DNA from: JAZLFH01 sp045615705
Lineage (GTDB): Bacteria > Bacillota > Clostridia > UMGS1883
Direction of reading: 5' to 3'
Assembly: GCA_045615705.1 (NCBI GenBank)
Contig: JAZLFH010000010.1
Coordinates: forward strand, 1 to 5,331
DNA: 5,331 nt
Of the stretch, positions 1 to 5,183 are shown one piece after another. The notes under the pieces were generated by a model, which was given only the letters and a program-made list of their open reading frames with translations, was not told the origin of the DNA and did not search any database. The translations under genes and the position numbers were made by a program. Each line of letters starts with the position of its first letter. Within the stretch, counting starts at the first letter, position 1.

Positions 1-1112
1 ATGAACTTGTTCTTGAAATAATAAGCGAAGAACTCACGGTTATAAAGAATAAGTTCGGCGATGAAAGAAGAACGGAAATTTCAAACTTCTCGGACGATAT
101 TGACATAGAAGATTTGATTGAAGAGGAAGAAAGTGTTATAACTCTCACTCATTTTGGTTATGTTAAGAGAATGCCGGCAGTTGCTTACCGTTCTCAGCAC
201 CGTGGCGGAAGAGGAATTACGGGTCTTTCTACCCGTGAAGCGGACTTTGTGGAAACCATATTTACCTGCTCAACCCACGCAACCATTATGTTCTTTACAA
301 ATAAGGGCAGAGTTTATCGCCTGAAAGGTTATCAAATTCCCGAGTCTTCCCGCTTGGCAAAGGGAAATGCAATAGTAAACCTTCTCCCCATTGAGTCGGA
401 CGAAAAAATTACCGCAGTTATTGACATTCGAAACTTTGAAGAAGGAATGTACCTTACGATGTCAACCAAAAACGGTATTATCAAAAAGACTTCGCTTTCC
501 GATTACAACACAATAAGAAAAGGCGGTCTTATCGCAATCGTTTTGGACGATGACGATGAACTTATAAATGTAAGCCTTACAAACGGTGAAAATGACATTA
601 TTGTTGCAACTCATGACGGAATGGCAATTCGCTTTAAGGAAAGTGATGTTCGTTCCATGGGAAGGGTTACCCGTGGCGTTAAAGCAATAAATCTTTCAAA
701 GGGCGATTATGTAATCGGTATGTGCATAATCAAAGACGGTGAGGAACTTTTGACTGTCTCCGAAAACGGCTACGGAAAGCGTACCGACACAGATGAATAC
801 CGCACACAGACAAGAGGCGGTAAAGGTACAAGAAATTACAAAATAAGCGATGTAACGGGTAAAATCGTGGGAATTTACTCGGTAAGCGATGACCACGACA
901 TTTTGATGATTACTTCGCAAGGCGTTGTTATCCGACTTAAAGCCTCTGAAATAAGAACAATCGGCAGAAGTACCAAGGGTGTAAGACTTATGCGTCTTGA
1001 CGATGGTGTAACGGTTGTGTCATGTGCCTCAACCGATGCACAGGAGGAAGAAGCGGAAGAAGAAAATGTAAACGAGCAGGCAGAAGAAATAAATACCGAA
1101 AATCAAGAATAA
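1..1112 (+). CDS. gyrA: DNA gyrase subunit A, C-terminal part (5' end outside window)
   Basis: This is the GyrA subunit of DNA gyrase, the type II topoisomerase that introduces negative supercoils using ATP. Only the last 369 or so residues are present. The frame is open from the window edge (first full codon at position 3), so the TTG at 114 is internal and not a start. The segment begins at the end of the breakage-reunion domain, with the GyrA-typical stretch KFGDERRTEI. The C-terminal beta-pinwheel DNA-wrapping domain follows. Its first blade carries a GyrA box, QHRGGRG (canonical QRRGGKG), at about 198-218, which separates GyrA from ParC. Later blades show FKESDVRSMGRVTRGVKAI, NGYGKRT and the box-like TRGGKG. 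The protein ends in an acidic tail rich in Glu, as many GyrA proteins do. The stop is 15 nt before the next gene, so co-transcription is likely. Confidence 0.97.
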   Translation, partial: ELVLEIISEELTVIKNKFGDERRTEISNFSDDIDIEDLIEEEESVITLTHFGYVKRMPAVAYRSQHRGGRGITGLSTREADFVETIFTCSTHATIMFFTNKGRVYRLKGYQIPESSRLAKGNAIVNLLPIESDEKITAVIDIRNFEEGMYLTMSTKNGIIKKTSLSDYNTIRKGGLIAIVLDDDDELINVSLTNGENDIIVATHDGMAIRFKESDVRSMGRVTRGVKAINLSKGDYVIGMCIIKDGEELLTVSENGYGKRTDTDEYRTQTRGGKGTRNYKISDVTGKIVGIYSVSDDHDILMITSQGVVIRLKASEIRTIGRSTKGVRLMRLDDGVTVVSCASTDAQEEEAEEENVNEQAEEINTENQE

Positions 1113-1127
1113 AAAAGGAGAATTTTT

Positions 1128-1553
1128 ATGAGTGTTTTTTGGTTCTTTTTGGCGGCTGTTTTAATTGTCATAGAAGCCACAACACTAAACCTCGTAACAA
1201 TATGGTTTGCAATTTCGGCACTCGTTTCGGGTGTGCTTGGGGTGTTTAATGTGCAAATAGGAGTTCAAATCGGGGTATTTTTCGTGCTTTCGGTAATACT
1301 TTTGGTATTTACCATGCCTTTTCTTAAAAGGTATGTGGAAAAAGAAAAAATTCCTACCAATGCAGACTCCATACTCGGAAAAGAAGCAATCGTTACCGAA
1401 GATATTGATTTAATTTTAGGCAAAGGACAAATAAAAGTTAACGGAACATATTGGAGTGCAAAAGCAGAAGAAACAATTTTAAAAGGCGAAAAAGTTAAGG
1501 TAAAATCAATTGAAGGCGTAAAAGCCGTTGTAATTAAAAAGGAGGAATTATAA
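1128..1553 (+). CDS. NfeD-family membrane protein (short form with OB-fold domain)
   Basis: This 141-residue protein has the usual layout of short NfeD/YbbK-type proteins. Three hydrophobic helices lie at roughly residues 3-22, 24-40 and 44-66. A cytosolic OB-fold-like beta domain covers about 80-140, with the family-typical pattern GKEAIVTEDID, a short gap, then GQIKVNGTYWSAKAEE and a closing VKSIEGVKAVV. NfeD proteins partner SPFH/stomatin proteins in membrane microdomains or quality control; that role is family knowledge and not shown here. There is no ClpP-like protease domain, so this is not the long form. The start is ATG with an AAAAGGAG Shine-Dalgarno sequence ending 7 nt before it. 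The stop TAA shares one base with the next ATG (TAATG), which implies translational coupling. Confidence 0.92.
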   Translation: MSVFWFFLAAVLIVIEATTLNLVTIWFAISALVSGVLGVFNVQIGVQIGVFFVLSVILLVFTMPFLKRYVEKEKIPTNADSILGKEAIVTEDIDLILGKGQIKVNGTYWSAKAEETILKGEKVKVKSIEGVKAVVIKKEEL

Positions 1554-2452
1554 TGCCGACTACAATTTCAGCAATAGTTTTATTCATCGTTTTCTATCTC
1601 ATCATCACAAACATTAAAATCGTTCCGCAGGCACATTCGTTTATTATTGAAAGGCTCGGTGCCTATCAGACAACCTGGAATGTGGGACTTCACTTTAAAG
1701 TTCCTTTTATCGACAGAATTGCAAAAAGAGTCAATTTAAAAGAGCAGGTCGTAGATTTTGAACCTCAGGCAGTTATCACAAAGGATAATGTAACAATGCA
1801 GATTGATACGGTTGTTTATTTCCAAATCACGGACCCCAAACTTTTTACCTATGGCGTTGAGCGTCCGATGATGGCTATTGAAAACCTTACGGCAACTACT
1901 CTCCGTAACATCATAGGCGAAATGGAACTTGACGAAACTCTTACTTCAAGAGATACGGTAAATACAAAAATGCGTGCAATATTGGACGAAGCAACCGACC
2001 CGTGGGGCATTAAAATAAACCGTGTCGAACTTAAAAACATAATTCCGCCCCGTGCAATACAGGATGCAATGGAAAAACAGATGAAGGCAGAGCGTGAAAG
2101 GCGTGAAGCAATCCTTAAAGCAGAGGGTGAAAAGCGTAGTGCGATATTGGTCGCAGAAGGTGAAAAGGAATCTGCCATTCTTCGTGCAGAAGCAGAAAAA
2201 GAGTCCGCAATAAGGCGTGCAGACGGCGAAGCGGAAGCAATTATCAAGGTACAGACCGCTACAGCGGAAGGTATCAGACTTATTAACGAAGCAAATCCTT
2301 CTAAGGCTCAACTTACACTTAGAAGTTTTGAAGCATTTGAAAAAGCATCGGACGGCAGAGCAACAAAGATTATTGTTCCGTCCGAAATACAGAGTCTTGC
2401 GGGACTTGCGGGAGCATTGAAAGAAATAGTTAAAGACGAGGACAAAAAATGA
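1553..2452 (+). CDS. SPFH/Band 7 (stomatin/paraslipin/QmcA-like) membrane protein
   Basis: This 299-residue stomatin-type protein is probably a membrane-anchored oligomeric scaffold. Residues 4-20 form one N-terminal hydrophobic helix. The SPFH domain follows from about 22 to 175, with hallmark stretches ERLGAYQTTWNVGLHFKVPF, VITKDNVTMQIDTVVYFQI, LRNIIGEMELDETLTSRD and GIKINRVELKNI-IPP. Residues 180-234 are a charged Ala/Glu/Lys coiled coil made of five 11-residue repeats. A hydrophobic C-terminal stretch (SLAGLAGALKEIV) precedes the charged end. Length and order match the stomatin/paraslipin/QmcA group. The start has an AAGGAGG Shine-Dalgarno sequence 7 nt upstream, inside the end of the nfeD gene. 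Pairing with NfeD is the classic genomic arrangement for this family, so the two products probably act together in the membrane. The substrate or lipid domain cannot be read from sequence. Confidence 0.95.
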   Translation: MPTTISAIVLFIVFYLIITNIKIVPQAHSFIIERLGAYQTTWNVGLHFKVPFIDRIAKRVNLKEQVVDFEPQAVITKDNVTMQIDTVVYFQITDPKLFTYGVERPMMAIENLTATTLRNIIGEMELDETLTSRDTVNTKMRAILDEATDPWGIKINRVELKNIIPPRAIQDAMEKQMKAERERREAILKAEGEKRSAILVAEGEKESAILRAEAEKESAIRRADGEAEAIIKVQTATAEGIRLINEANPSKAQLTLRSFEAFEKASDGRATKIIVPSEIQSLAGLAGALKEIVKDEDKK

Positions 2453-2676
2453 GTAAAATTTTATTTGCGGGAATGTGGCTTTTAATTTCGGTAGTGTTTT
2501 TCTTTGTTGAAAATAAAGTTAAGAAAAACTTTTGCATCTGGTTAGGACTTTCCGCTGTATGCTCGCTTTTGATGGGAGCAAGGGGGTTTTCGTTCTCGGT
2601 TCAGTTTTGGGTGTTTGTGTGTGTCGGAGTGCTTTTACTCCTTATTGCACGCCCCATCTCAAAAAAACTTATGTAA
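2449..2676 (+). CDS. Small membrane protein, probable membrane-only NfeD paralogue
   Basis: This 75-residue, strongly hydrophobic protein starts within the stop of the SPFH gene (ATGA overlap), so translation is probably coupled. No strong Shine-Dalgarno sequence precedes it, only GAGGAC. It has three hydrophobic segments at about residues 3-20, 28-43 and 49-68 and a basic C-terminus (RPISKKLM). Laid beside the membrane half of the upstream NfeD protein (residues 5-70), the pattern agrees by eye. Both have a first helix ending in a Glu (VIE / FVE), then IWF-AISALVS against IWL-GLSAVCS, then a last helix ending in P-x-x-K-R/K. No OB-fold part follows, and the stop is clean. I infer a truncated or minimal NfeD paralogue. 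It could also be an unrelated three-helix protein. Confidence 0.75.
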   Translation: MSKILFAGMWLLISVVFFFVENKVKKNFCIWLGLSAVCSLLMGARGFSFSVQFWVFVCVGVLLLLIARPISKKLM

Positions 2677-2689
2677 AAAACGCACGACC

Positions 2690-2856
2690 GCATAAAGCAC
2701 ATTAAATCTATACAATCACAGATTAAGAGATTTATTTTTTCAAACAAAATAAAGAAAAAATTCGTTAAAAACGAATTTTTAAAAACTTATGCTTTATGCT
2801 GCGAACAAACTTCACCTCTCGGAGTACCTTCTATGCCTTCGGGTTAAGTTTGTCCG
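2690..2856. repeat. Nested palindromic intergenic element, unidentified
   Basis: This is a gene-free stretch with layered inverted repeats. GCATAAAGCA at 2690-2699 is the exact reverse complement of 2790-2799. Inside that lie a bulged hairpin (TTAAATCT/AGATTAA, 2702-2726) and the AT-rich hairpin at 2756-2780. Just right of the outer arm, ACAAACTT (2805-2812) pairs with AAGTTTGT (2846-2853). Read on the minus strand, this last helix extends to 11 bp through one G-U pair, closing a loop of about 33 nt, so a minus-strand RNA is slightly favoured. I see no ORF. It could be a small structured RNA, a miniature mobile element or a 3' regulatory region. No known RNA family was recognised. Confidence 0.45.
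2756..2780 (+). terminator. AT-rich hairpin, candidate terminator of the gyrA-nfeD-SPFH string
   Basis: A perfect 10-bp stem, AAAAATTCGT (2756-2765) against ACGAATTTTT (2771-2780), has a 5-nt loop. The stem's right arm ends in five Ts, giving a terminator shape on either strand. It lies 80 nt after the last rightward stop codon. The G+C content of the stem is low, so efficiency is uncertain; the stronger hairpin at 2883-2909 may do the real work. Confidence 0.45.
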
Positions 2857-2882
2857 TTCTGCACGCTTTTAGTCGCCACAAA

Positions 2883-2909
2883 AAAAGACGAGCCAAAGGC
2901 TCGTCTTTT
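2883..2909. terminator. Strong bidirectional intrinsic terminator
   Basis: A perfect 12-bp stem (AAAAGACGAGCC against GGCTCGTCTTTT) with a 3-nt AAA loop. The A-run beginning at 2880 gives a long U-tract on the minus strand, and TTTT gives a short one on the plus strand. It probably separates the rightward gyrA string from the leftward genes and can stop transcription from both sides. Confidence 0.75.
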
Positions 2910-2963
2910 CATTGTAAAATAACTTTAAAATAAAACTTGTCCAGTCAATTTTTAAAACGGTTT

Positions 2964-3025
2964 TTCCCTCTTACATATTACTTTTTACTTCCAAAAATCC
3001 TTGTTCGTAAGAATGAGGATTTTTG
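2964..3025. repeat. Intergenic repeat module, left copy
   Basis: This copy pairs with 4913-4975 in the same orientation. The first 38 bases (2964-3001) match 4913-4951 except for one extra T in the right copy. The rest of both copies is a hairpin. The left hairpin top (3002-3016) is the reverse complement of the right copy's top apart from two substitutions, as if that part had been flipped. Confidence 0.8.
2992..3025 (-). terminator. Terminator hairpin behind the leftward membrane-protein gene
   Basis: A 15-bp stem (two G-T pairs) spans 2992-3006 and 3011-3025, closed by the GNRA-type tetraloop GTAA. Each flank carries a run of five A/T, so either strand ends in U residues. It starts 10 nt past the stop of the 195-residue gene and is its most likely transcription end. 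Confidence 0.65.
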
Positions 3026-3035
3026 CATGTAGGTT

Positions 3036-3623
3036 TTATTTCGTACCGCGTTCGGTTTTGTCGAGGTATTTGCCGAGAACAAGCAGTAAGACAAGCAGAG
3101 CAAGAGCCAGATGAACGACTGTGCTTATTACAGAAGAGAAACTGAAATAAAGAACAAGCAGTCTTACATGATTGATAATCGTTACACCCAAAACAGCCGC
3201 CGCAAGACCGATAGAGGTCTGCTTTCCGAGATCTGTCGCAAAGGCAAGAATGACAAGATTGACGCAGATTATCGTTCCGAGTATAACAGAAACAGGACTT
3301 GTGCTGCCTATTTCTTGTGCGATCATAATATCTTTAACTATAGTAAAAGCACTTTCCAGACAAACGAGAAACATGAACAGCTTAAAAAAGAGAGAATCGT
3401 TCTTTTTATATCCGACCAATACATAAAAAAATCCCGAAAGAACCGCAAGGAAGCCGGTAACCGTGCAAACAGCAACAACTTCGAATAGGCTGGCAGGAAT
3501 ATTCCGGGTAAACATAAAAAAAGGAAGAACAAGTGCTGCCGCAAGAAGAATAAGGTAGAAAACGAACAATACTTTCATAGCGGGCTTTTGTGTTTTTAAC
3601 ATGGACATAATTGTTTTTTTCAT
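3036..3623 (-). CDS. Hypothetical six-helix integral membrane protein
   Basis: I do not recognise a family for this 195-residue protein. It has a short basic N-terminus (MKKTIMSMLKTQKPAMK) followed by six hydrophobic segments at about residues 18-38, 45-70, 79-98, 110-130, 137-160 and 165-186. It ends in a charged tail (KYLDKTERGTK). Basic residues at both ends suggest N-in/C-in topology. No transporter, enzyme or sensor motif is visible. The ATG at 3623 is chosen because it gives the full first helix and overlaps the stop of a tiny upstream ORF (ATGA). It has no convincing Shine-Dalgarno sequence of its own, and ATGs at 3608 and 3602 are alternatives. A consensus promoter lies 125 bp upstream and a terminator hairpin 10 nt downstream, so it can be its own transcription unit. 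Confidence 0.75.
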   Translation of the reverse strand: MKKTIMSMLKTQKPAMKVLFVFYLILLAAALVLPFFMFTRNIPASLFEVVAVCTVTGFLAVLSGFFYVLVGYKKNDSLFFKLFMFLVCLESAFTIVKDIMIAQEIGSTSPVSVILGTIICVNLVILAFATDLGKQTSIGLAAAVLGVTIINHVRLLVLYFSFSSVISTVVHLALALLVLLLVLGKYLDKTERGTK

Positions 3624-3664
3624 TCAATCATTTTTCGCCGACCACCCCGGCGTGGCGTTGGCAT
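3620..3664 (-). CDS. Possible 14-residue leader ORF overlapping the next start
   Basis: This ORF reads MPTPRRGGRRKMIE, strongly basic, with TGA overlapping the ATG of the 195-residue gene by 4 bases. That arrangement would allow coupled initiation for a gene lacking its own Shine-Dalgarno sequence. The ORF itself has no clear Shine-Dalgarno sequence, and at this length it may be chance. Its G+C content is well above that of the gene it precedes. Confidence 0.25.
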   Translation of the reverse strand: MPTPRRGGRRKMIE

Positions 3665-3679
3665 CAACCGTAATCGCTG

Positions 3680-3733
3680 TTAAGCCCTTTGCGGGATATT
3701 TCCGTAAAAAAGGGGATAATTTCCCTTACCCAT
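3680..3733 (-). CDS. Possible 17-residue leader peptide ORF
   Basis: This ORF reads MGKGNYPLFYGNIPQRA, then TAA. Its ATG lies about 15 nt beyond the -10 box, so only some 8 nt of leader precede it and no Shine-Dalgarno sequence is possible; it would be near-leaderless. It spans the attenuator-like hairpin at 3706-3727. A regulatory leader peptide is an inference, and no stalling motif was recognised. Confidence 0.3.
   Translation of the reverse strand: MGKGNYPLFYGNIPQRA
3706..3727 (-). terminator. Attenuator-like hairpin in the leader
   Basis: On the minus strand, AAGGG (3727-3723) pairs with CCCTT (3714-3710), followed by four more Ts. A competing register pairs GGGA with TCCC. The stem is short, so it would be a weak intrinsic terminator on its own. 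Its position just after the promoter and inside a tiny ORF is what makes it notable. Confidence 0.35.
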
Positions 3734-3747
3734 AATTTTACATAGAT

Positions 3748-3776
3748 AGTATATCATATTTTTCTTTTAATTTCAA
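3748..3776 (-). promoter_or_regulatory. Sigma-A type promoter for the 195-residue membrane-protein gene
   Basis: Read on the minus strand, TTGAAA (3776-3771) is followed by a 17-bp spacer and TATACT (3753-3748). This is close to consensus in both boxes with ideal spacing. Transcription should start near 3741, giving a leader of about 117 nt before the ATG at 3623. Confidence 0.8.
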
Positions 3777-3832
3777 GGGCTTTCGACCGATTATGTACAA
3801 TTTGCCGAGAGAGGTACTGCCTAAACTTGCTT

Positions 3833-4618
3833 TCAGCTGTCCGCTTTCATGTGGACATCCAGCTGATTGAACGGAACGGCGATTCCCTTTGCTTTCAAAG
3901 TGTCGATGATCTCTGCCATGGCGTGAAACCGCACGGTCTCCCGATCGCACGGCGAACAGAAGACCCACATTTTATAGGGAATGGAGGAGTCTCCGAAAGT
4001 GTAAGCACCGCGGTACTGACAGTCCGTAACTTTTTCCAGGTCCTTGACCCGACAGCAAGCCTCGTGCACAGCGTCCCGCACATCCTCCGGCGGTGTGTCG
4101 TAGGGCATAGGCACGGTCAACTCCAGCACATTTGAAAGACAGCAGATCCCCTCAATATTCCGGTTACAGACGGAGATCACGGACAGATCGCTGAGCCTTT
4201 TAAGTTTCGTGGTTTTCAAGGAGAAGTTCAGCACCTCACATTCTTCGCCCGCGTAAATCACGCAGTCGCCCATATCGAAAAAGTGATCCGACAGAATATG
4301 AAAGCCCATGATTATATCCTTCAGGACATCCTGCAGGGCAAGACCGACAACCATACTGACAATGCCGAGTCCGGCAATCGCAGATGTGACATTGACCCCG
4401 AAAGTTTCCAAGATTAGAAGGATCGCACCCAACAGGATCAGCACCTGCACGATATCCAGTACGGTTTTATATACCGTTCTTGTTGCGGGCTTCCCTGTCT
4501 GTTTCTGCAGGGACATGCCTGCCTTACGAAAAAGCAGGATCAGTGCCACCGCGATAACGGCGACCAGTACGCCGGGTGCAATCTTATCATATGGGATTGC
4601 GGACAGGAATCGCTTCAT
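3833..4618 (-). CDS. MscS-family small-conductance mechanosensitive channel
   Basis: This 261-residue protein fits a minimal MscS, a stretch-gated pore that releases solutes on osmotic downshock. Hydrophobic helices lie at about residues 14-30 and 51-71. The pore helix TM3 runs from about 76 to 98: VTSAIAGLGIVSMVVGLALQD, Gly/Ala-rich and ending in the family's GLALQ, followed by the second half-helix to about 109. The FDMGDCV stretch (114-120) opens the beta domain (compare F-x-x-GE/D-x-V), and the C-terminal alpha/beta domain runs to the end. Most family members have a PN pair in the beta domain (VxIPN); here it reads ISVCNRN (148-154), a visible deviation. The start is ATG with AAAGGAG 8 nt upstream. 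A sampled 60-base stretch is 50% G+C, well above the gyrA-side genes, so transfer is possible. No clear terminator separates it from the next leftward promoter. Confidence 0.9.
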   Translation of the reverse strand: MKRFLSAIPYDKIAPGVLVAVIAVALILLFRKAGMSLQKQTGKPATRTVYKTVLDIVQVLILLGAILLILETFGVNVTSAIAGLGIVSMVVGLALQDVLKDIIMGFHILSDHFFDMGDCVIYAGEECEVLNFSLKTTKLKRLSDLSVISVCNRNIEGICCLSNVLELTVPMPYDTPPEDVRDAVHEACCRVKDLEKVTDCQYRGAYTFGDSSIPYKMWVFCSPCDRETVRFHAMAEIIDTLKAKGIAVPFNQLDVHMKADS

Positions 4619-4655
4619 TGTATTTTCTCCTTTCAGTATCGAAAATCCGTATCAC

Positions 4656-4700
4656 TGTATGCTTCATAGAATCAGGCGTAAAATGACTCCTACGCATACA
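4656..4700 (-). promoter_or_regulatory. Two overlapping, mutually exclusive hairpins in the mscS-like leader
   Basis: TGTATGC (4656-4662) can pair with GCATACA (4694-4700), or GCGTA (4676-4680) with TACGC (4691-4695). The two pairings share bases 4694-4695, so both cannot form fully together. They lie in the roughly 118-nt untranslated leader between the promoter and the Shine-Dalgarno sequence. The stems are short, and function is uncertain. Confidence 0.25.
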
Positions 4701-4716
4701 GGTGTCGAATAAACAG

Positions 4717-4799
4717 CAATTGCATAAAAATTACCCGAAAGTCATCATATCACACATTCTCTATGTGTTCAAGCCTTCCGGGTGTTTTTTATGCGATTG
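4717..4799. repeat. 83-bp imperfect palindrome around the mscS-like promoter
   Basis: The arms 4717-4741 and 4775-4799 pair over about 23 positions: CAATTGCATAAAAA against TTTTTATGCGATTG with one G-T pair, then ACCCG against CGGGT, then AAG against CTT. Two mismatches interrupt the helix. A second perfect hairpin, ACACAT (4752-4757) and ATGTGT (4763-4768) with a 5-nt loop, sits in the centre. The right arm contains CGGGTGTTTTTT, terminator-like on the plus strand. Confidence 0.75.
4744..4772 (-). promoter_or_regulatory. Sigma-A type promoter for the mscS-like gene
   Basis: Read on the minus strand, TTGAAC (4772-4767) is followed by a 17-bp spacer and TATGAT (4749-4744), close to consensus. 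The start would lie near 4737, giving a leader of about 118 nt. The spacer carries the 6-bp inverted repeat ACACAT/ATGTGT, which could serve as an operator or simply be the tip of the surrounding palindrome. Confidence 0.75.
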
Positions 4800-4843
4800 G
4801 ACTACAAAAAAGATATTTTCTATAAATCGGTGGGTGGTGTTGA

Positions 4844-4873
4844 ACGCTCGTAGCCCTCTTAGGGCTTGGGTCT
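4844..4873 (+). repeat. Truncated third copy of the 148-bp repeat (3' end only)
   Basis: Bases 4844-4864 are identical to 5095-5115 and 5296-5316 (21 bp). The next nine align as CTTGGGTC against TTCAAGTC with transitions only, then homology stops. Everything left of 4844 lacks the repeat body, so this is a remnant. Confidence 0.75.
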
Positions 4874-4882
4874 TTTTAGTAA

Positions 4883-4902
4883 AAAAATCGCTTGCGATTT
4901 TT
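4883..4902. terminator. AT-rich hairpin between repeat modules
   Basis: AAAAATCG (4883-4890) pairs with CGATTTTT (4895-4902) around CTTG, and the A- and T-runs would give U-tracts on either strand. No gene obviously uses it; it separates the repeat fragment from the module at 4913. Confidence 0.5.
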
Positions 4903-4912
4903 ACCTTACTTC

Positions 4913-4975
4913 TTCCCTCTTACATATTACTTTTTACTTTCCAAAAATCCTCATTCTTGCGAACGAGGATTTTTG
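4913..4975. repeat. Intergenic repeat module, right copy
   Basis: Direct-orientation partner of 2964-3025. The linear part 4913-4951 matches with one indel. The hairpin (4942-4956 with 4961-4975, loop TTGC, one mismatch) has its top in the opposite orientation to the left copy. Confidence 0.8.
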
Positions 4976-4982
4976 GTGACTC

Positions 4983-5130
4983 GTGGCGGGACGCAGATGC
5001 TTCGCATCTTACCTGCTTGCCCACCCAAATGCTTCGCATTTCGGTACCGGGCTACGCACCTACTCGCTAAAAACGATTATCAATCGTTTTCTTTACGCTC
5101 GTAGCCCTCTTAGGGTTCAAGTCCCCCCCT
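4983..5130 (+). repeat. 148-bp intergenic repeat, copy A
   Basis: This repeat is identical to 5184-5331 except at 4993 (G versus A) and 5011 (A versus G). It contains hairpins AGATGC-TTC-GCATCT (4995-5009), AAATGC-TTC-GCATTT (5027-5041) and AAAACGATT-ATC-AATCGTTTT (5070-5090). The last is enclosed by GGGCTACG (5049-5056) pairing with CGTAGCCC (5100-5107). The right end is a T-arm-like GGG-TTCAAGT-CCC (5113-5125). The ends GGCGGGAC and GTCCCCCC can pair with one mismatch, closing a multibranched fold. The short ORFs running through it look like chance products of the repeat. Confidence 0.85.
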
Positions 5131-5139
5131 TTTTTACAC

Positions 5140-5176
5140 AAAAAAAGAAGAACACCTTCGGTATCCTTCTTTTTTT
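5140..5176. terminator. Bidirectional terminator-like hairpin between repeat copies
   Basis: Seven As, GAAG, a mixed upper stem ending CC-TTC-GG, CTTC and seven Ts give an 11-bp perfect base plus four upper pairs with two mismatches. It is terminator-shaped on both strands. It lies between the two 148-bp copies and is probably part of the repeating unit. Confidence 0.65.
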
Positions 5177-5183
5177 GGTCGGA

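Noticed and set aside
1022..1249. Rightward 75-residue ORF across the gyrA-nfeD junction
   Set aside because: It is out of frame with two well-supported genes and has an Arg/Cys-rich composition typical of a shadow frame.
1849..2311. Leftward ORFs of 132 and 121 residues opposite the SPFH gene
   Set aside because: They are antisense shadows of the Glu/Lys/Ala-rich coiled coil and the gene's codon bias; Ser/Arg/Cys-rich and lacking any start signal.
2690..2880. 6S RNA or tmRNA
   Set aside because: No continuous long duplex with a central bubble, and no tRNA-like ends or tag reading frame.
3624..3741. Known riboswitch class in the leader of the 195-residue gene
   Set aside because: I compared it mentally with c-di-GMP, c-di-AMP, fluoride, SAM, cobalamin and similar cores and found no match beyond a CGCAAAG string.
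4308..4712. Rightward 134-residue ORF opposite the mscS-like gene
   Set aside because: It is antisense to a recognised coding region with clear family motifs and has no Shine-Dalgarno sequence.
4702..5104. Rightward ORFs of 122 and 70 residues (4702-5070 and 4892-5104)
   Set aside because: They run through palindromes and repeat units, have no ribosome-binding site and no domain-like pattern, and their sequence is dictated by the repeats.
5113..5125. tRNA gene ending in the T-arm-like motif
   Set aside because: No matching acceptor stem, D-arm or anticodon arm could be assembled upstream; only the T-arm resemblance stands.
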